DNA of 64,000 bases from Trichosphaerium sp. ATCC 40318 (Eukaryota; Discosea; Flabellinia; Trichosidae). The stretch is taken from the NCBI GenBank assembly GCA_038496445.1, contig JALMLS010000397.1, positions 62,001 to 126,000 on the forward strand, read 5' to 3'. Below are positions 21,503-32,355 of the stretch, in pieces. The notes under the pieces were generated by a model. It was not told the origin of the DNA, did no database searches, and saw only the letters and a program-made list of their open reading frames with translations. How positions within the stretch are numbered: position 1 is the stretch's first letter; every line of letters starts with the position of its first letter. A program made the translations under genes and the position numbers.

Positions 21503-23560
21503 ATGTCTAAACCCACACGAAGAAAATTTGTGGGTAGAAAAGGAGCTGGTAAATCAAGTACGCTTTCCTCACCCCAGCCTCTACTCAACGCTACTTAGAA
21601 AGCACCAAACGCATTGTTGGTCGCGTCGGTGGTATACCAGACTCTATAAGAAAGGATCCTAAAATACTGGAAGCCGTAGCTCGGTTACCACGTAACTACA
21701 ATTTAGAGATTCCAAAGACGATATGGAACATCCAACAAGGTTCTAATTGTTTTCCTGCTTTATTTTTTCTTCAAACTTGCTTTTTTGCACTACCTGATGA
21801 CTCATTAAACTGACACGTCGTTGTAATTCCCCGTGATTAAGAAACGAGCGCTTTAACTCTGATTTTACTTTCAAAAAACCCAAAAGTCTTTTTATGTTAC
21901 TCGCATAGCGATATCTAACCTATGCTTCAGGCAACCATAAAACGGCATGGCAACCGATGCATCATGCACCAGTCGCTTAGTGTTAACTAGGTAGCGCTAC
22001 AGATGCCTGAGGGATTATTAATGTTCGCTACCACTATTACAGATATTCTACAAGAGTACGTTCGCTTTGTGGCACTCTACAACCTTTTCTGACTCCTTCG
22101 TAGATTTTGCAAATGCGAGACGATTATCATGGGTGATGTCACTTATGGCGCTTGTTGTGTCGATGACTACACCGCGAGAGCTTTAGGAGCTACTATGCTC
22201 GTTCACTACGGCCATAGTTGTCTTGGTACGCTATGACACCATTTTGATTTTTTTCTCCATTTTTTTTCCTTTCTTTGCCATCAAAATAAGCACCCATTTC
22301 GCTTGTTGGGACATGTAAAGTCTCAGAAAGTAACCCAGCGGCGCAAAAGCAATTACTCGTTAGTCTCTGGCCGGTTCGTCCGTGCCGTTTGGGGCATGTA
22401 CTCGAATGCCCTATTAACAACAGACAGCTTGTAACATCCTTCAAACACGAACAAATAGTGGTCTCTAACATTACTATAGTTCCTATTAGTACGACAACGA
22501 TAAAAACGCTCTACATCTTCGTCGACATCAAAATCGACTTGGATCATTTTATAGAGACTGTAAAGGTCAACTTTGATGCAGGCAGTGACTTGGTGCTCGT
22601 TGGCACGATCCAATTCGCTTCTTCAATTCAGGTACTTGAAACAAAATATTTTGTTTCTCTTTACTTACTTTCTTTCAGGCAGCGATGCGTGCACTCAAAG
22701 AGGAGTATCCGACTATTCGCGCCGCTCAAGAAAGACCGCTTTCTCGTGGTGAAATTTTGGGTTGTACATCACCAAAGATTGACTCTGGTGTTACAGCGTT
22801 AATGTACGTATTTGATCCTCAAAAACATGTACAAAAAAAACCCAACCAAATTCTCGGCTGTGATTAGAAATTTTTTCAGATGATCAGTGTTGACCACTCT
22901 ATCCTTGATGAGTCTACAAAAGAAACTTTATGAGCTTTTCTCTTCTTGTATTGTTCTCTATCGCTCACAAACGAAATAGTTACCTCGGTGATGGTCGATT
23001 TCACTTGGAGTCCATTATGATCTCCAACCCTGATTTAAAGGCTTATCGATATGATCCGTACAGTAAAGTGTTTAGCATAGAGGGCTATGACCATGCTAAG
23101 ATGAAAGCAATGCGATCCAAGGCCATAGAAGAAGCACGTAAAGCTAAAAAAGTTGGGCTAATTCTTGGCACCCTTGGACGTCAGGGTAACTTGGATTTAC
23201 TCAAGGTATGTGAACCTACTTCGACACGAACCAATAATGAACCATTTCTCACCGTTTTCTTAGAGACTCGAAAACACTTTGGCGAAAAATAACATCAAGC
23301 ACATTGTGCTTCTTCTCTCTGAGATATTTCCTTCAAAACTCGCTCTATTTGATGATGTCGATGCATGGATTCAAGTCGCTTGTCCTCGCCTCTCTATAGA
23401 CTGGGGCTACGCTTTCGCAAAGCCTTTGTTGAACAGTTACGAAGCGCAGGTTGCTTGGTCCGCTGAGACATGGAAGGAGGTTTACCCTATGGACTATTAC
23501 TCTAAAAAGGGAGGCTCTTGGACTAATTACTATAAAGAACCTTCGCCTGCGAAACAGTAG
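21503..23560 (+). CDS. DPH1: Diphthamide biosynthesis protein 1 (radical SAM-like ACP transferase subunit)
   Basis: DPH1, with DPH2, uses a 4Fe-4S cluster and SAM to put the 3-amino-3-carboxypropyl group on a histidine of translation factor EF2. Family blocks in order: [58 protein letters not shown] (cluster Cys), [94 protein letters not shown] and [20 protein letters not shown] (cluster Cys). It is full length with TAG 23558-23560. Two introns are far longer than the local norm: about 21742-21990 (possibly containing a small exon) and about 22227-22479; the first carries a C/D snoRNA-like element. Confidence 0.94.
21795..21862 (+). ncRNA. Candidate C/D-box snoRNA in DPH1 intron
   Basis: Within an oversize DPH1 intron: box C TGATGA (21795-21800), a D'-like CTGA near 21810, a C'-like TGATTA near 21834, and box D CTGA (21859-21862). 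The stretch before box D (ACGAGCGCTTTAACT) is complementary to a conserved 18S rRNA segment of the form AGTTAAA..GCTCGT, allowing one or two lineage-specific bases. The terminal stem is weak, and the C-to-D' guide is too short to work. This is an inference from boxes and remembered rRNA sequence. Confidence 0.35.
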
Positions 23561-24145
23561 CTGCGAGTCACTCGCGGAAAAAGAACCCTATGAGTTAACG
23601 GGTTAAGTGTAGTATTTTGACTTATAAATAAAATGTATTTTGAAAATCGCGTTTTGTTACAGCCATTGCAACTGGTGAGAAACCTACGCCTTATTGTAGA
23701 AGACATTCTGTACCCTCAAGTACTACTAGTTTAGTCGTTACCTTATGATGGCCCTTGTGTACGGCGTACTTAGTTTTTGACAGCTATTGTTCTATTTTGG
23801 AATGTACGCATACAAATTCTCCGGAGACCTTGTAAAGCGCCGGAGTCTGCTTTTTAATACTTAGTGAACGTGGCAAAACAATTTTTAAACGAAGGATGTC
23901 TTAGGAATCCTTTTTTGGCATTTGCCTTGCTACCTTTTTGATCATTTAGCTCTATCGTTATTCCGCACCGAGCTTCGTAGCTCTGTGAACTGTTTCCGTC
24001 AATTGCACCCAAATATACATCGTTTTATTTTCTTGACTAAAATACACCATAACTCCATACGTCGTATGGATTGCCTCTAAATTTATCAAACAAACAATAT
24101 AGAGCATCTAAACTACACGACACGTAGAATTAATAATCAAAAACA
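23561..24145. other. Intergenic, no gene seen
   Basis: Spacer between DPH1 and the coiled-coil gene. A CG-rich inverted element (CTCCGGAGACCTTGTAAAGCGCCGGAG, 23819-23845) could be a transcript-end hairpin. No exon supported. Confidence 0.5.
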
Positions 24146-26230
24146 ATGGATATGCCTGCTGAGAAACGGGCGCAGCTCGCTGAGGCTAAGCTTCGCGTAA
24201 TGGAAGAGAAATCTTTCAAACTAGCTTCGTTAATTCGTGAGGAGAAACAGAGGTGGGAAATGGTACACCCATGGCTTATTAGATTAGTTTTTAACCATTC
24301 TACACAGGAAAATGTCGAGTTACAGAAAGAAAACGAAAGGTTGCGAAAAGAGCTTTCTAAGCAACCAAAAAATACCCGTAACCCATTCCAACAGTAAGTA
24401 GATGATTTACACGTTTTTTGCCGTGTTTGCTGATTCCGTTTACAGAACGTCAAGTAATGACATGGGAAGCGAATGGCAATTAAAATACAACGCATTACTA
24501 CGAGAACACGAGCAGGTGAAACGTTTGAACAAATTGAGTTTTCCAGATGTACGTCTAATTCATCTTTATTAATGCTCCATCGCGCAATACAATGACAAGG
24601 ATACAATAAAAACAATTTGTAGAGCCAAAAAAAAAAACTCTTTTAAAATCCTTTTGGTCCCAAACGTTGGTTGTCCTTCTGATGTGTTAATATAGCAAGA
24701 AATACAAGCATGCAAAGAGGCAGAGGCTAGAGCGACTCAAAAAGCGCGATATCTTGAGACAAAACTGGCGACGATCAAAGATCAAATACAAGCAGCTCGT
24801 AAACAATACGAGGAGCGTTTTTCAAAGTACCGCGATCGAATAGAACAATTAGAAACAAAAATATCTCAGGCACGTGTCTACAAATCATACAACAAAAAGA
24901 AATCATGTCTTCGCTGTTTCTTTCTTTTTTTTTTTTGTTTACTATGATCGGTACCTCCTTCTGCGTTATGGAGAAATTTGGTATAATTTTTTATACGCAT
25001 CTGCGAGTACAACAGAGTGTTTTTTATGATGTTAATGAACTAGTAGAAAAATGAAAAGCTGAGGAAAGCAAAAAGTACAATAGACCTGCTTATGGAGCGT
25101 ATAAAATTAGCCAAATCGCTTACAAGCAAACCAAGTAGTGTTACAGCAGATAGTTCTCCACCTGAATGTACGATTTATTTCAGTTTTATCCTTCTATGTT
25201 TCGAAGTGTTTTTTTTTTTTTTTGATTTCAATTTTGTGCTCCATTGTTGTTGGTTTCAAGGTAATCCACGTGGTTAATTTTTATTCTGAATTTTTATTGT
25301 TAAAAGTATTTCTTGAAAGTGCCAGGAATTTGTTGGAAACACAATTTGAGGTGACAGACCTGTTGAAATAAAAAGAATGAAATCAACAATTTATTAAATT
25401 TCTAATATTAACGCTCTGTTCAGTAGTTCCTGCTTCTAACAGAAGGGATAAACCGCGTAGTAAAACGCCTACGAGAGAACGCAGTGCTTCTCAGCCATAC
25501 TCAAATAACATCAATGAACATAGAGGGAGTCGTTCAGCGGAACCTATGCCATTATCTGCTCCTGTACAAAGAATGAAGAAAGTAAGATCAAATGAGAACG
25601 TACCTTCAAACAAGTCCAAAAAACGCTCTACAAGTTCACGTATCAACAAGAAGTCAAGACCTAAATCAGCTCATTTATCTCATGCTATATCACCGGGAAA
25701 TAGACGTACGTATAAAGGCAATTGAGCGCTATGAAGTCAACAAACATATCTTTGTGTCTTAGCCATTTTCTCATGATAACGAAGAGATGTTTCAACGTCT
25801 ATTTGATTATCTTTGTTTGCATTTACTATTTGCCAAAAAATTTTAATGGACTTGAATTGATTTTTGTTCTTTTTGAAATGGTTTTAAAGTTAATTCACGT
25901 GATGTTAACCTTATTCGTGTAGAATCATTCAAAGTGCATGATAAACATACCAGACTATCTCCAGGAGCTATAAAACTTAGAAGACCGAAATCAGGCTATA
26001 TCCCTCCTGTTAGTGGAAGTGTTAGGTTTGAACCAGTTACAAAAAAACATGGCAAGTATTCTGAAAACGTAATGGATGAACTTATTGATGATTATGATGA
26101 CGATCAAGAACATCCTGCTAGATTATTATCTCTGAGTAAACAAGAAATGTTTAGTGATTGGGATGGTTTAAATGATCTTATAGATGATGTCCTTACAAAG
26201 CCTAAAAAACCTCATCAAAGAAAAAAATGA
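24146..26230 (+). CDS. Coiled-coil protein with basic Ser/Arg-rich linker, unknown family
   Basis: ATG 24146 opens MDMPAEKRAQLAEAKLRVME. The N-terminal half is strongly helical and charged (LQKENERLRKELSKQ, QYEERFSKYRDRIEQLETK), consistent with a long coiled coil over four exons. A basic, Ser-rich linker follows (RDKPRSKTPTRERSASQPY, KKSRPKSAHLSH), then an acidic C-terminus (ELIDDYDDDQEHPARLLS) ending KPHQRKK with TGA 26228-26230. One intron (24870-25046) fits only as GC-AG. Others begin GTAAGT, GTACGT and GTACGA. The layout resembles centrosomal, ciliary or microtubule-linked proteins, but no family is recognised. Confidence 0.7.
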
Positions 26231-26378
26231 AAATCCACGTGAGCACTTCCACCAAAAAAAAATGCCAACAAACTTAAGTGTACTGTAACATACTTTTAAA
26301 AACTTTTGTATATTCCTATCTCTACAGATATATCTTCTATACAAATGTTTTTCTTTGCAAAAACGCACAAAAATCCCT

Positions 26379-26396
26379 CACGTGATTTTTCACGTG
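26379..26396. promoter_or_regulatory. Paired CACGTG palindromes between convergent genes
   Basis: Two CACGTG hexamers, at 26379-26384 and 26391-26396 (TCACGTGATTTTTCACGTGA), 6 bp apart, in the spacer after the coiled-coil gene. They look like E-box sites for a bHLH-type factor, but no promoter is expected here, so their use is open. Confidence 0.4.
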
Positions 26397-26487
26397 AAAT
26401 GTAAAAACAACAATAAAAAAGTTTTCAATCCAAAAATCTGACAGTTTTGTCCCGATTTTTATTATGATTCATTGTTTTACAACACAG

Positions 26488-27855
26488 CTAATATGTCCTT
26501 GAGTCTTCTTCGTCTCCATCTTTGATTGATTGATTTACTACTGTTGAAATTGCTAACTGTGATTTATCAATCTCCTTACCATAATCCTGTACTGAGAATG
26601 CGAACATACAAAGAATAGATATACCAACAAGTTCGAAAGAAAGTAATAAATTATTCATTAATTCAGCACGTAACTCTGCTACAAATAGAACTGTATCTGT
26701 TATAACTTTTTGTCCAACAAGGATATTTAATATCATCTCTTGGAATGCGCCGAATAATATAATCAGTTTTATAGCCAAGAACTTTAGTGTCATTCGGTGA
26801 TTCTTAAGAACTTTATGTGTTGCTCTGAATAGAATAAATAATCCATACATTGCAAAGTTAAGTGATACAATATTGATTATAGTCAGGTATGTTATTGGTG
26901 TATTGAATCCTGTGTCTGATACGGAAGCATCTGTATTTTGGTCAACGATTAGCGTTGCTAACGAGATCGTTGGTCTTATTATGACAAATTGTATGACAAG
27001 CCAGTAACCTTTTGAGTAACTTCAGAACAAACTTATCAATTCTCTTTGTTCACATTACACGTACACATCTTTAAAGATTTCGCAGTGAAAGGTCTCTTTC
27101 CAACACAAAAGTAAACATAACAGCATGGTGGGGAGGCATAATATCTACAGATGCAGTAAGGAACAGTCACGCGATGTTACTATGAAAGTTCCAAAAAAAA
27201 AAGGAAAAAAAAAGGAGTAACTACCTGCGCAATTTAACCCTTTGTAAGATGTTTAAACACCCTTGTGGCCCGCCGAAGGTATACACTACAAAAAGGCTAA
27301 ATAAAGAGCATGTATGTTGTAATGTTCTGAGGTACCTATAAGCTGAAAGAACCAAACAATCACAATCGCTTCGTAAGCTATTCGCACAAGACTCAGCGTC
27401 AGTACCGAGTTGTACACAAAGACTGATAAGAAAGCCAACAAACTGTACACCTAATAATATGACGTAAACAAATATGGACAAGCTGGTTTAAACTCAGGCT
27501 ACGTATGGTCAGAAAGACGTCGCACTTTTTATTTTGTCACGTGATTAAAAAAAAGTTTTGGTATGTTTCGAAAAGTTTTAGCGTACTGGTATGAAAGATA
27601 CGATTTTTAGGTTCAGAGTACGAACAGTAGACGATTTACCAACTCTGAAATGTCGTATTGTTATGTAAGCCCATACAGAGAGGCTAATAGCAGTGCATAG
27701 TGATGAAAATACCGCAACAAACAGGATCTAAGAGAAAAGTTGATAAGAAATACCTAAAAAGGTCACAAAGCTTTTTAAACACTTACTTTACCCTTATCGC
27801 GTCCTAGTAAATCTGAAAATGACGGGTATTTATAGTGAGTGCTGTTTGGCTCCAT
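26488..27855 (-). CDS. OST-alpha / TMEM184 family multi-pass membrane protein
   Basis: ATG at 27855 (MEPNSTHYKYPSFSDLLGRD), then membrane helices: ILFVAVFSSLCTAISLSVWA, VSFIPVYSLLAFLSVFVYNS, VRIAYEAIVIVWFFQLI (the family's RxxYEA motif), VIQFVIIRPTISLATLIVD, TIINIVSLNFAMYGLFILF, and KFLAIKLIILFGAFQEMIL (family KF.aIKLiiF..fxQ). SPPCCYVYF between helices fits the Cys/Pro loop of the family. The C-terminal tail is hydrophilic and ends DGDEEDSRTY at 26488. Members include steroid/bile acid transporter subunits and endolysosomal TMEM184 proteins; the function here is unknown. All introns keep frame with GT-AG ends. Confidence 0.87.
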
Positions 27856-28844
27856 GCCTATCATAGTAACAACTTTTGGAAGAGTGTCAAAACGCGAAGC
27901 ACTGTGGTAGCAGTAAATTTATGATGAAAATGACGCGTCAAAAAACTTGTGGGTTTGGGGAAATAATTGTAACGAAAACTTGACTTTTTAAAAATCTTAT
28001 GTAAAATCGTTATGTTTACGCAAAACGCAAGAAATATTTCACCGACGAATTCGTAAGTTTATCGGAATACTTTTAACATGTTAATTCCAAGAGTGTTGTG
28101 TGATGCTGTACAAGGTGGCGTAGAGTCAAATAAAATTAGGAATAGTGAAAATATAGGTAAATAATCACTAAGCGAATTGTGCATCATTGACAGCTTTGGT
28201 TGGGAATTAAATGAGAAAGATCGAGCTCACATCTACTAACCAAGTATTTATATTGGGTTTTTTCGGATGCGTCTCACGCAGTCTTTTTGTACGGTTAGTT
28301 TGAATTATTGCCAAATTGTGCAGCACAATAAAAAAGATTGTACTTTTTCTCATCACGGCATAAATGAATTTATTGTTCGTTCGGGTATAGTACTCTATAT
28401 TATACTATACAATACATGAAAATACAAAGTGCGTCAGCAATTCCATTGGTGATAAATAGTGCTATTTCTAAACAAAGATACATTGCTCTTCGAATTTTTG
28501 GTTTATTTTATTTATGGGATTTCGAGAATCTTTGAGACGGTTTTACTCACCTCAGAACCTTCTTAAACTTCAATTGCTATTTTGAACATGTACCTATCAT
28601 TCTATATGTATAGGTGGTTAACCCATTTTTCTATTTGTTTATGGTGTACCGAGGGAAAGTAATATCACGTGCCATTGTACGAATTTCGTTGTTTATTCTA
28701 GCAACACGTGATAGCATTTTAAAAGCGTAAATGTGAGGTACCAATTATGAACTGTTTGGAAGATACAATATGAAGTGTTTGTCCTCGGTAATTAACATTC
28801 ATAGGTAACTTCTCATTCGCGCCAAATGGATTTACAGTAATTGG
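27856..28844. other. Gene-poor stretch; one possible tiny exon
   Basis: Upstream of the OST-alpha gene. An ATG at about 28078 opens MLIPRVLCDAVQGGVESNKI, and a later in-phase stretch reads GWELNEKDRAHIY before a stop, but no splice join that keeps frame was found. CACGTG occurs near 28668 and 28704. No other coding signal. Confidence 0.4.
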
Positions 28845-28991
28845 TCAACAGTCCTCCCTCCGCTGTACAGACTGCTTTGAGTTTTTCCAGTGCTTGACAT
28901 TTCTTTTTGCTGAACACACTGTGCTGACTCCAGCAAGTGCTTTAATACCTTCATCTGTCACATTCTTACATTCACGGAGGTGTATCTCATG
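28845..28991 (-). pseudogene. Leucine-rich-repeat gene relic
   Basis: Minus-strand frame from CATGAG (28991) reads HEIHLRECKNVTDEGIKALA, a clear AMN1-type cysteine-containing LRR (L..C..VTD.GI.AL), then VSTVCSAKRNVKHW and a stop. Neighbouring LRR-like pieces up to about 29340 lie in shifted frames with stops, so this looks like a decayed copy, perhaps of a gene related to the intact LRR gene at 35609-38405. It could also be an exon of an unrecognised gene. Confidence 0.45.
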
Positions 28992-29391
28992 TTGTTGAAG
29001 TTCTTGAGGAAAATAGTATGAACTCCCTTCAGCGCTTTAGTGGATGTAGTCGTATGATTGACTCTGCTTTGACTGCTAAGGTTAAGCTATGAAGAACAGC
29101 TTAGACCATGCCGACTCTGCTCCATCATTTGACGAAAAGGGTTGATGCAACGTTAAGTGTAAGATTTGAACATTATTTATCATACAAATCCTTCATGCAT
29201 GCTCGAAAACAACGTACTTGCGTTGGCTATTGAGCGCAGTACAGAAGCCATTCTTGTTGCTTTGAGTACTATGTACGAATAGTTTCACACAGCAGTATTC
29301 ACACTCAGCCACATGCGTTTACATCCGTCAGTTGTTTTACGCATGTTTTTACCGTTAAACAGTGAAAGATAAAACGTATGGTCGTATTTTT

Positions 29392-30181
29392 TTACACATG
29401 TACAGTTTTATTTTTAGAAAACAGGTTACTTATCCTTCTCACGTGACAACGACTTCGTCGGCGTTTTCGCTTTATAATTTTTATAACTTGTCTATAACGT
29501 AATGCGGCCAATACATTAAAACATTCTTCTACATTCTTCCCAGATGTAGCACTTGTTTCAAAAAATGAAATTTCATGTTTTTTTGCAAAGTCATGACCTT
29601 CGTGCTCTGTAACTTGTCGGGTTTGATTTGGCAAATCTATCTTATTTGCAAGCAACATTATAGGTACTTTTTTCATATCCTTAATATCCCGTATCTTAAA
29701 ATACAATTGCTTCGCAATAATAAAAGAAGAATATTTTGTGATATCCTATAAATGAATTTTATAAGAAACTCGAACTAGTAACTCATATAGGAATTCATGA
29801 CGTACATAAACAATAATAAACGCTTTTCCTTGTTCTATCGTTGCGCTTCGTAGGACAGAATATTCCTCACTTCCCGCTGTATCCCAGAATGAATACTTTC
29901 GTGTGATACCATGTATTGTGGGGTATATTGTATATATTCTACTCTCAACTGTAGGTTCTAAATACTAGTATTTAGTAAACTAGAACATGTCTATACTTCG
30001 TGTACAATACATACCATGGATGGCAGGAATCTTCAACCAAACGAACCGAGAAGCCAAGGCAGTCTTACCTTTAATTAATGTAAGTAACAACAATTTAATT
30101 TCGGGGTTAAGTACCAACACCGGTATCGCCTACTATCACCATATTGTCTACCTCAATTACTGTGTTTTTTTTATCAGCCAT
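29392..30181 (-). CDS. Ras-superfamily small GTPase, divergent, no obvious lipid tail
   Basis: ATG at 30181 (MADKKNTVIEVDNM). G1 loop VIVGDTGVGKTALASRF, switch region with EPTVESRIYTIYPT, G3 FWDTAGSEEYSVLRSATI, G4 LLANKIDLPNQ and G5 ETSATSGKNVEECF are all present, so it should bind and hydrolyse GTP. The effector region and DTAGSEEY resemble Ras/Rap rather than Rab. The read-through C-terminus is very basic (IIKRKRRRSRCHVRR) and ends NKTVHV without a CAAX or CC motif. An unseen last intron could hide one. Introns start GTACTT, GTATGT and GTACGT. Confidence 0.82.
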
Positions 30182-30685
30182 CTTTTGCTGTTTATGAGTT
30201 GTATGTCTTTGAAAAATAAGAGATGACGTTTGCTAAAACTACAATAACGAAATATTTTATTTAAAACCGGTTCACTGAAAGGTAAGTACTATTTGTGTAA
30301 AGAACGATAGGCATGTTACTGCACGCGCAAGAGGTTCGCCGGAGTCATATTATCACAGACCAAATCCTTTCTCCAAAAATCACGGGTTATTAATACACTG
30401 CCACAACGTCTTTTTTCGGGAAACAACGTTTCAAAAGGTTAACAACACAAGAAGGTTGTCACGTTTTACAAAAAACTACACCAATTAGCAACGCGTTGAG
30501 GGTTTTTCCGGGTGTCACGTGATTACCTACGTCAAAATAGCGCAGTGTGATTGTAGCGCTATTTTTATTGAGTCATTGGTGTAACTCGTTAAGTGTTAAC
30601 AGATCGTTTTACCCCGTTTTTACTTTTTCCCTGCAATTTTTTTTTGCTTACACGTACGAAATAGCTTTTTAATTCTCCAATAAAG
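30182..30685. promoter_or_regulatory. Divergent promoter region, Ras-like GTPase / TFIIS
   Basis: Head-to-head spacer of about 500 bp with a CACGTG palindrome at 30516-30521 (GTGTCACGTGATTACC). No exon seen. Shared use of the site by both genes is an inference. Confidence 0.4.
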
Positions 30686-32049
30686 ATGGAACTTGTATCA
30701 AAGGCGAAAGACGCACTTACAGACCAGGTTGAATACGGTGTATACTGTAATTCGCTAATACACTTTAGAAGGACGAAGAAGAGATTATAAAGCAAATAAA
30801 GGCGCTACACGAGGTAAAGGCAACGGTTGAAATATTAAAGGCAACTGCCATCGGTGCAGTGATTGGGGGGCTTTGTCAACACGATAGCGAGACTGTGGTG
30901 GCTGCCTGTAAAGAATTGCAACAAAAATGGAAGAAAGACCTTGGAAGCAGCACACCAAGTAAGAAACGAAAGGCAGGGGATATCACCAATCCAAAACCTG
31001 AGAAGAAAATAAAGAAAAATGGTATGTCAAGTCTATCCTTACATTAAACGTATAACCAGCGCATTTCTCATTATATGTAGTAAAACCATTAACTTTGGAC
31101 GATGTAAAAACAGGTGTCACTAAAAGAAACAAAGTAATCCGTACGATATACATCTATACACTTTTTAGAACGTTAAAACATCTATTGTACTCTTCCGACA
31201 AGAATTCTAATGTTTATACGACAGAAATGCTATCAAAAGCACTACCAATGGACACAGAAAACGCCAGTAAGACTATCTATTAACAACTGCTACTTATTAA
31301 CGAACTCATAATTGTATTCACAACGCTAATGCAATCGTAGTACTACACCCTTTAGCTGTTGCGAGAGATATTGAAAAAGGTGAGCAATCGATGATTTTTG
31401 CGCGCTTTTCTTTTTTTTGGCGGTTCGCTTGTGTATCCGCATCCTAAATATCCCCATTTGCTGTCATGGCGTAGGCTTACATTACTTAGAACTTATAAAA
31501 CTTTATAATGAGCCTTCAAACAAGCAATATACTCAAAAATTCAGATCATTGTACTCTAATATTAAAAAAAATCAAGAACTTCAATCAAGTTTACTTGACG
31601 GCACACTTTCTCCCGAACAAATATGCTCTTATGGCGCTTCAGTACGCTTCTCTTACCCTTACCGCAAGGTTAAAATGATATAATCGCTAACTGGAATTCG
31701 CCATTACAGGAGCTAGCAACATCATCCCAAAAGGAACATAGAGCAAAAAAGAGTGCATACGACCTTGAAGCTAGACAAGTGGGTAATAAGGTGGACGTCG
31801 TTGACGGATTTTTCACTTGTGGTAAGTGTAAGAGTACCAAGACATCTTACTATCAATTACAAACGCGATCTGCGGATGAACCTATGTACGTTAAAAATAC
31901 ACAAAAGCTTTTTTCTGAAATTTATTTATAATCAAACAATTTCACTCTTTTTCTTTGCTCTACAATTAGGTGTCACGTGTGCAATCTTACAACCAATTAG
32001 GACAACATTCATCACATGTGCAAACTGCAAAAATAGGTGGAGACAGTAA
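30686..32049 (+). CDS. TCEA: Transcription elongation factor TFIIS
   Basis: TFIIS rescues backtracked RNA polymerase II by stimulating RNA cleavage. All three domains are visible: domain I (TVEILKATAIGAVIGGLCQH and KELQQKWKKDL), a basic linker (SKKRKAGDITNPKPEKK), domain II (NKVIRTIYIYTL, YTQKFRSLYSNIKKNQELQS, LLDGTLSPEQIC), and the domain III zinc ribbon (FTCGKCKSTKTSYYQLQTRS, the conserved RSADEP, then FITCANCKNRW). The catalytic Asp-Glu equivalent lies in RSADEP. The last intron is GTACGT...AATTAG. The TAA is at 32047-32049. Confidence 0.93.
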
Positions 32050-32355
32050 CTGAAAACACAAAAAAATAAAGCTCTTTTTTTTCGCTTACTCGCTCCTTTT
32101 GTTTTCAACGTTTTCAAAACACAATTTTGGTAACGCTCGAATTTCACATTCAAACAGTGACTTAACCCAAACTGTCGGTTATTGAAAAGTACACAGAACG
32201 CGTTACTGCACGGCATTTAACAAAGGTGGAACGCTTTGGTGAAATTTCTATTTTGACATCCAAGTCTTTTCCTTAACTTCACTCATTTTTCTCACTTATT
32301 TTTTTTTGTTTTTTACGCAACAGAACCGCACTACAACGCGACTCTCACATCAACC
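32050..32355. promoter_or_regulatory. Promoter region of RPLP0
   Basis: About 300 bp between TFIIS and RPLP0, T-rich just before the start (TTTTTTTTGTTTTTTACGC) like a pyrimidine-rich leader of ribosomal protein mRNAs. No exon; no TATA box that I can single out. Confidence 0.4.

Noticed and set aside
22193-22613. Overlapping minus-strand open frames within DPH1
   Set aside because: Antisense to DPH1 exon and intron; DPH1 motifs on the plus strand explain the region.
24130-24615. 161-residue minus-strand open frame over the coiled-coil gene start
   Set aside because: The plus strand has a proper ATG, coiled-coil heptads and splice sites; the antisense frame is unlike any protein.
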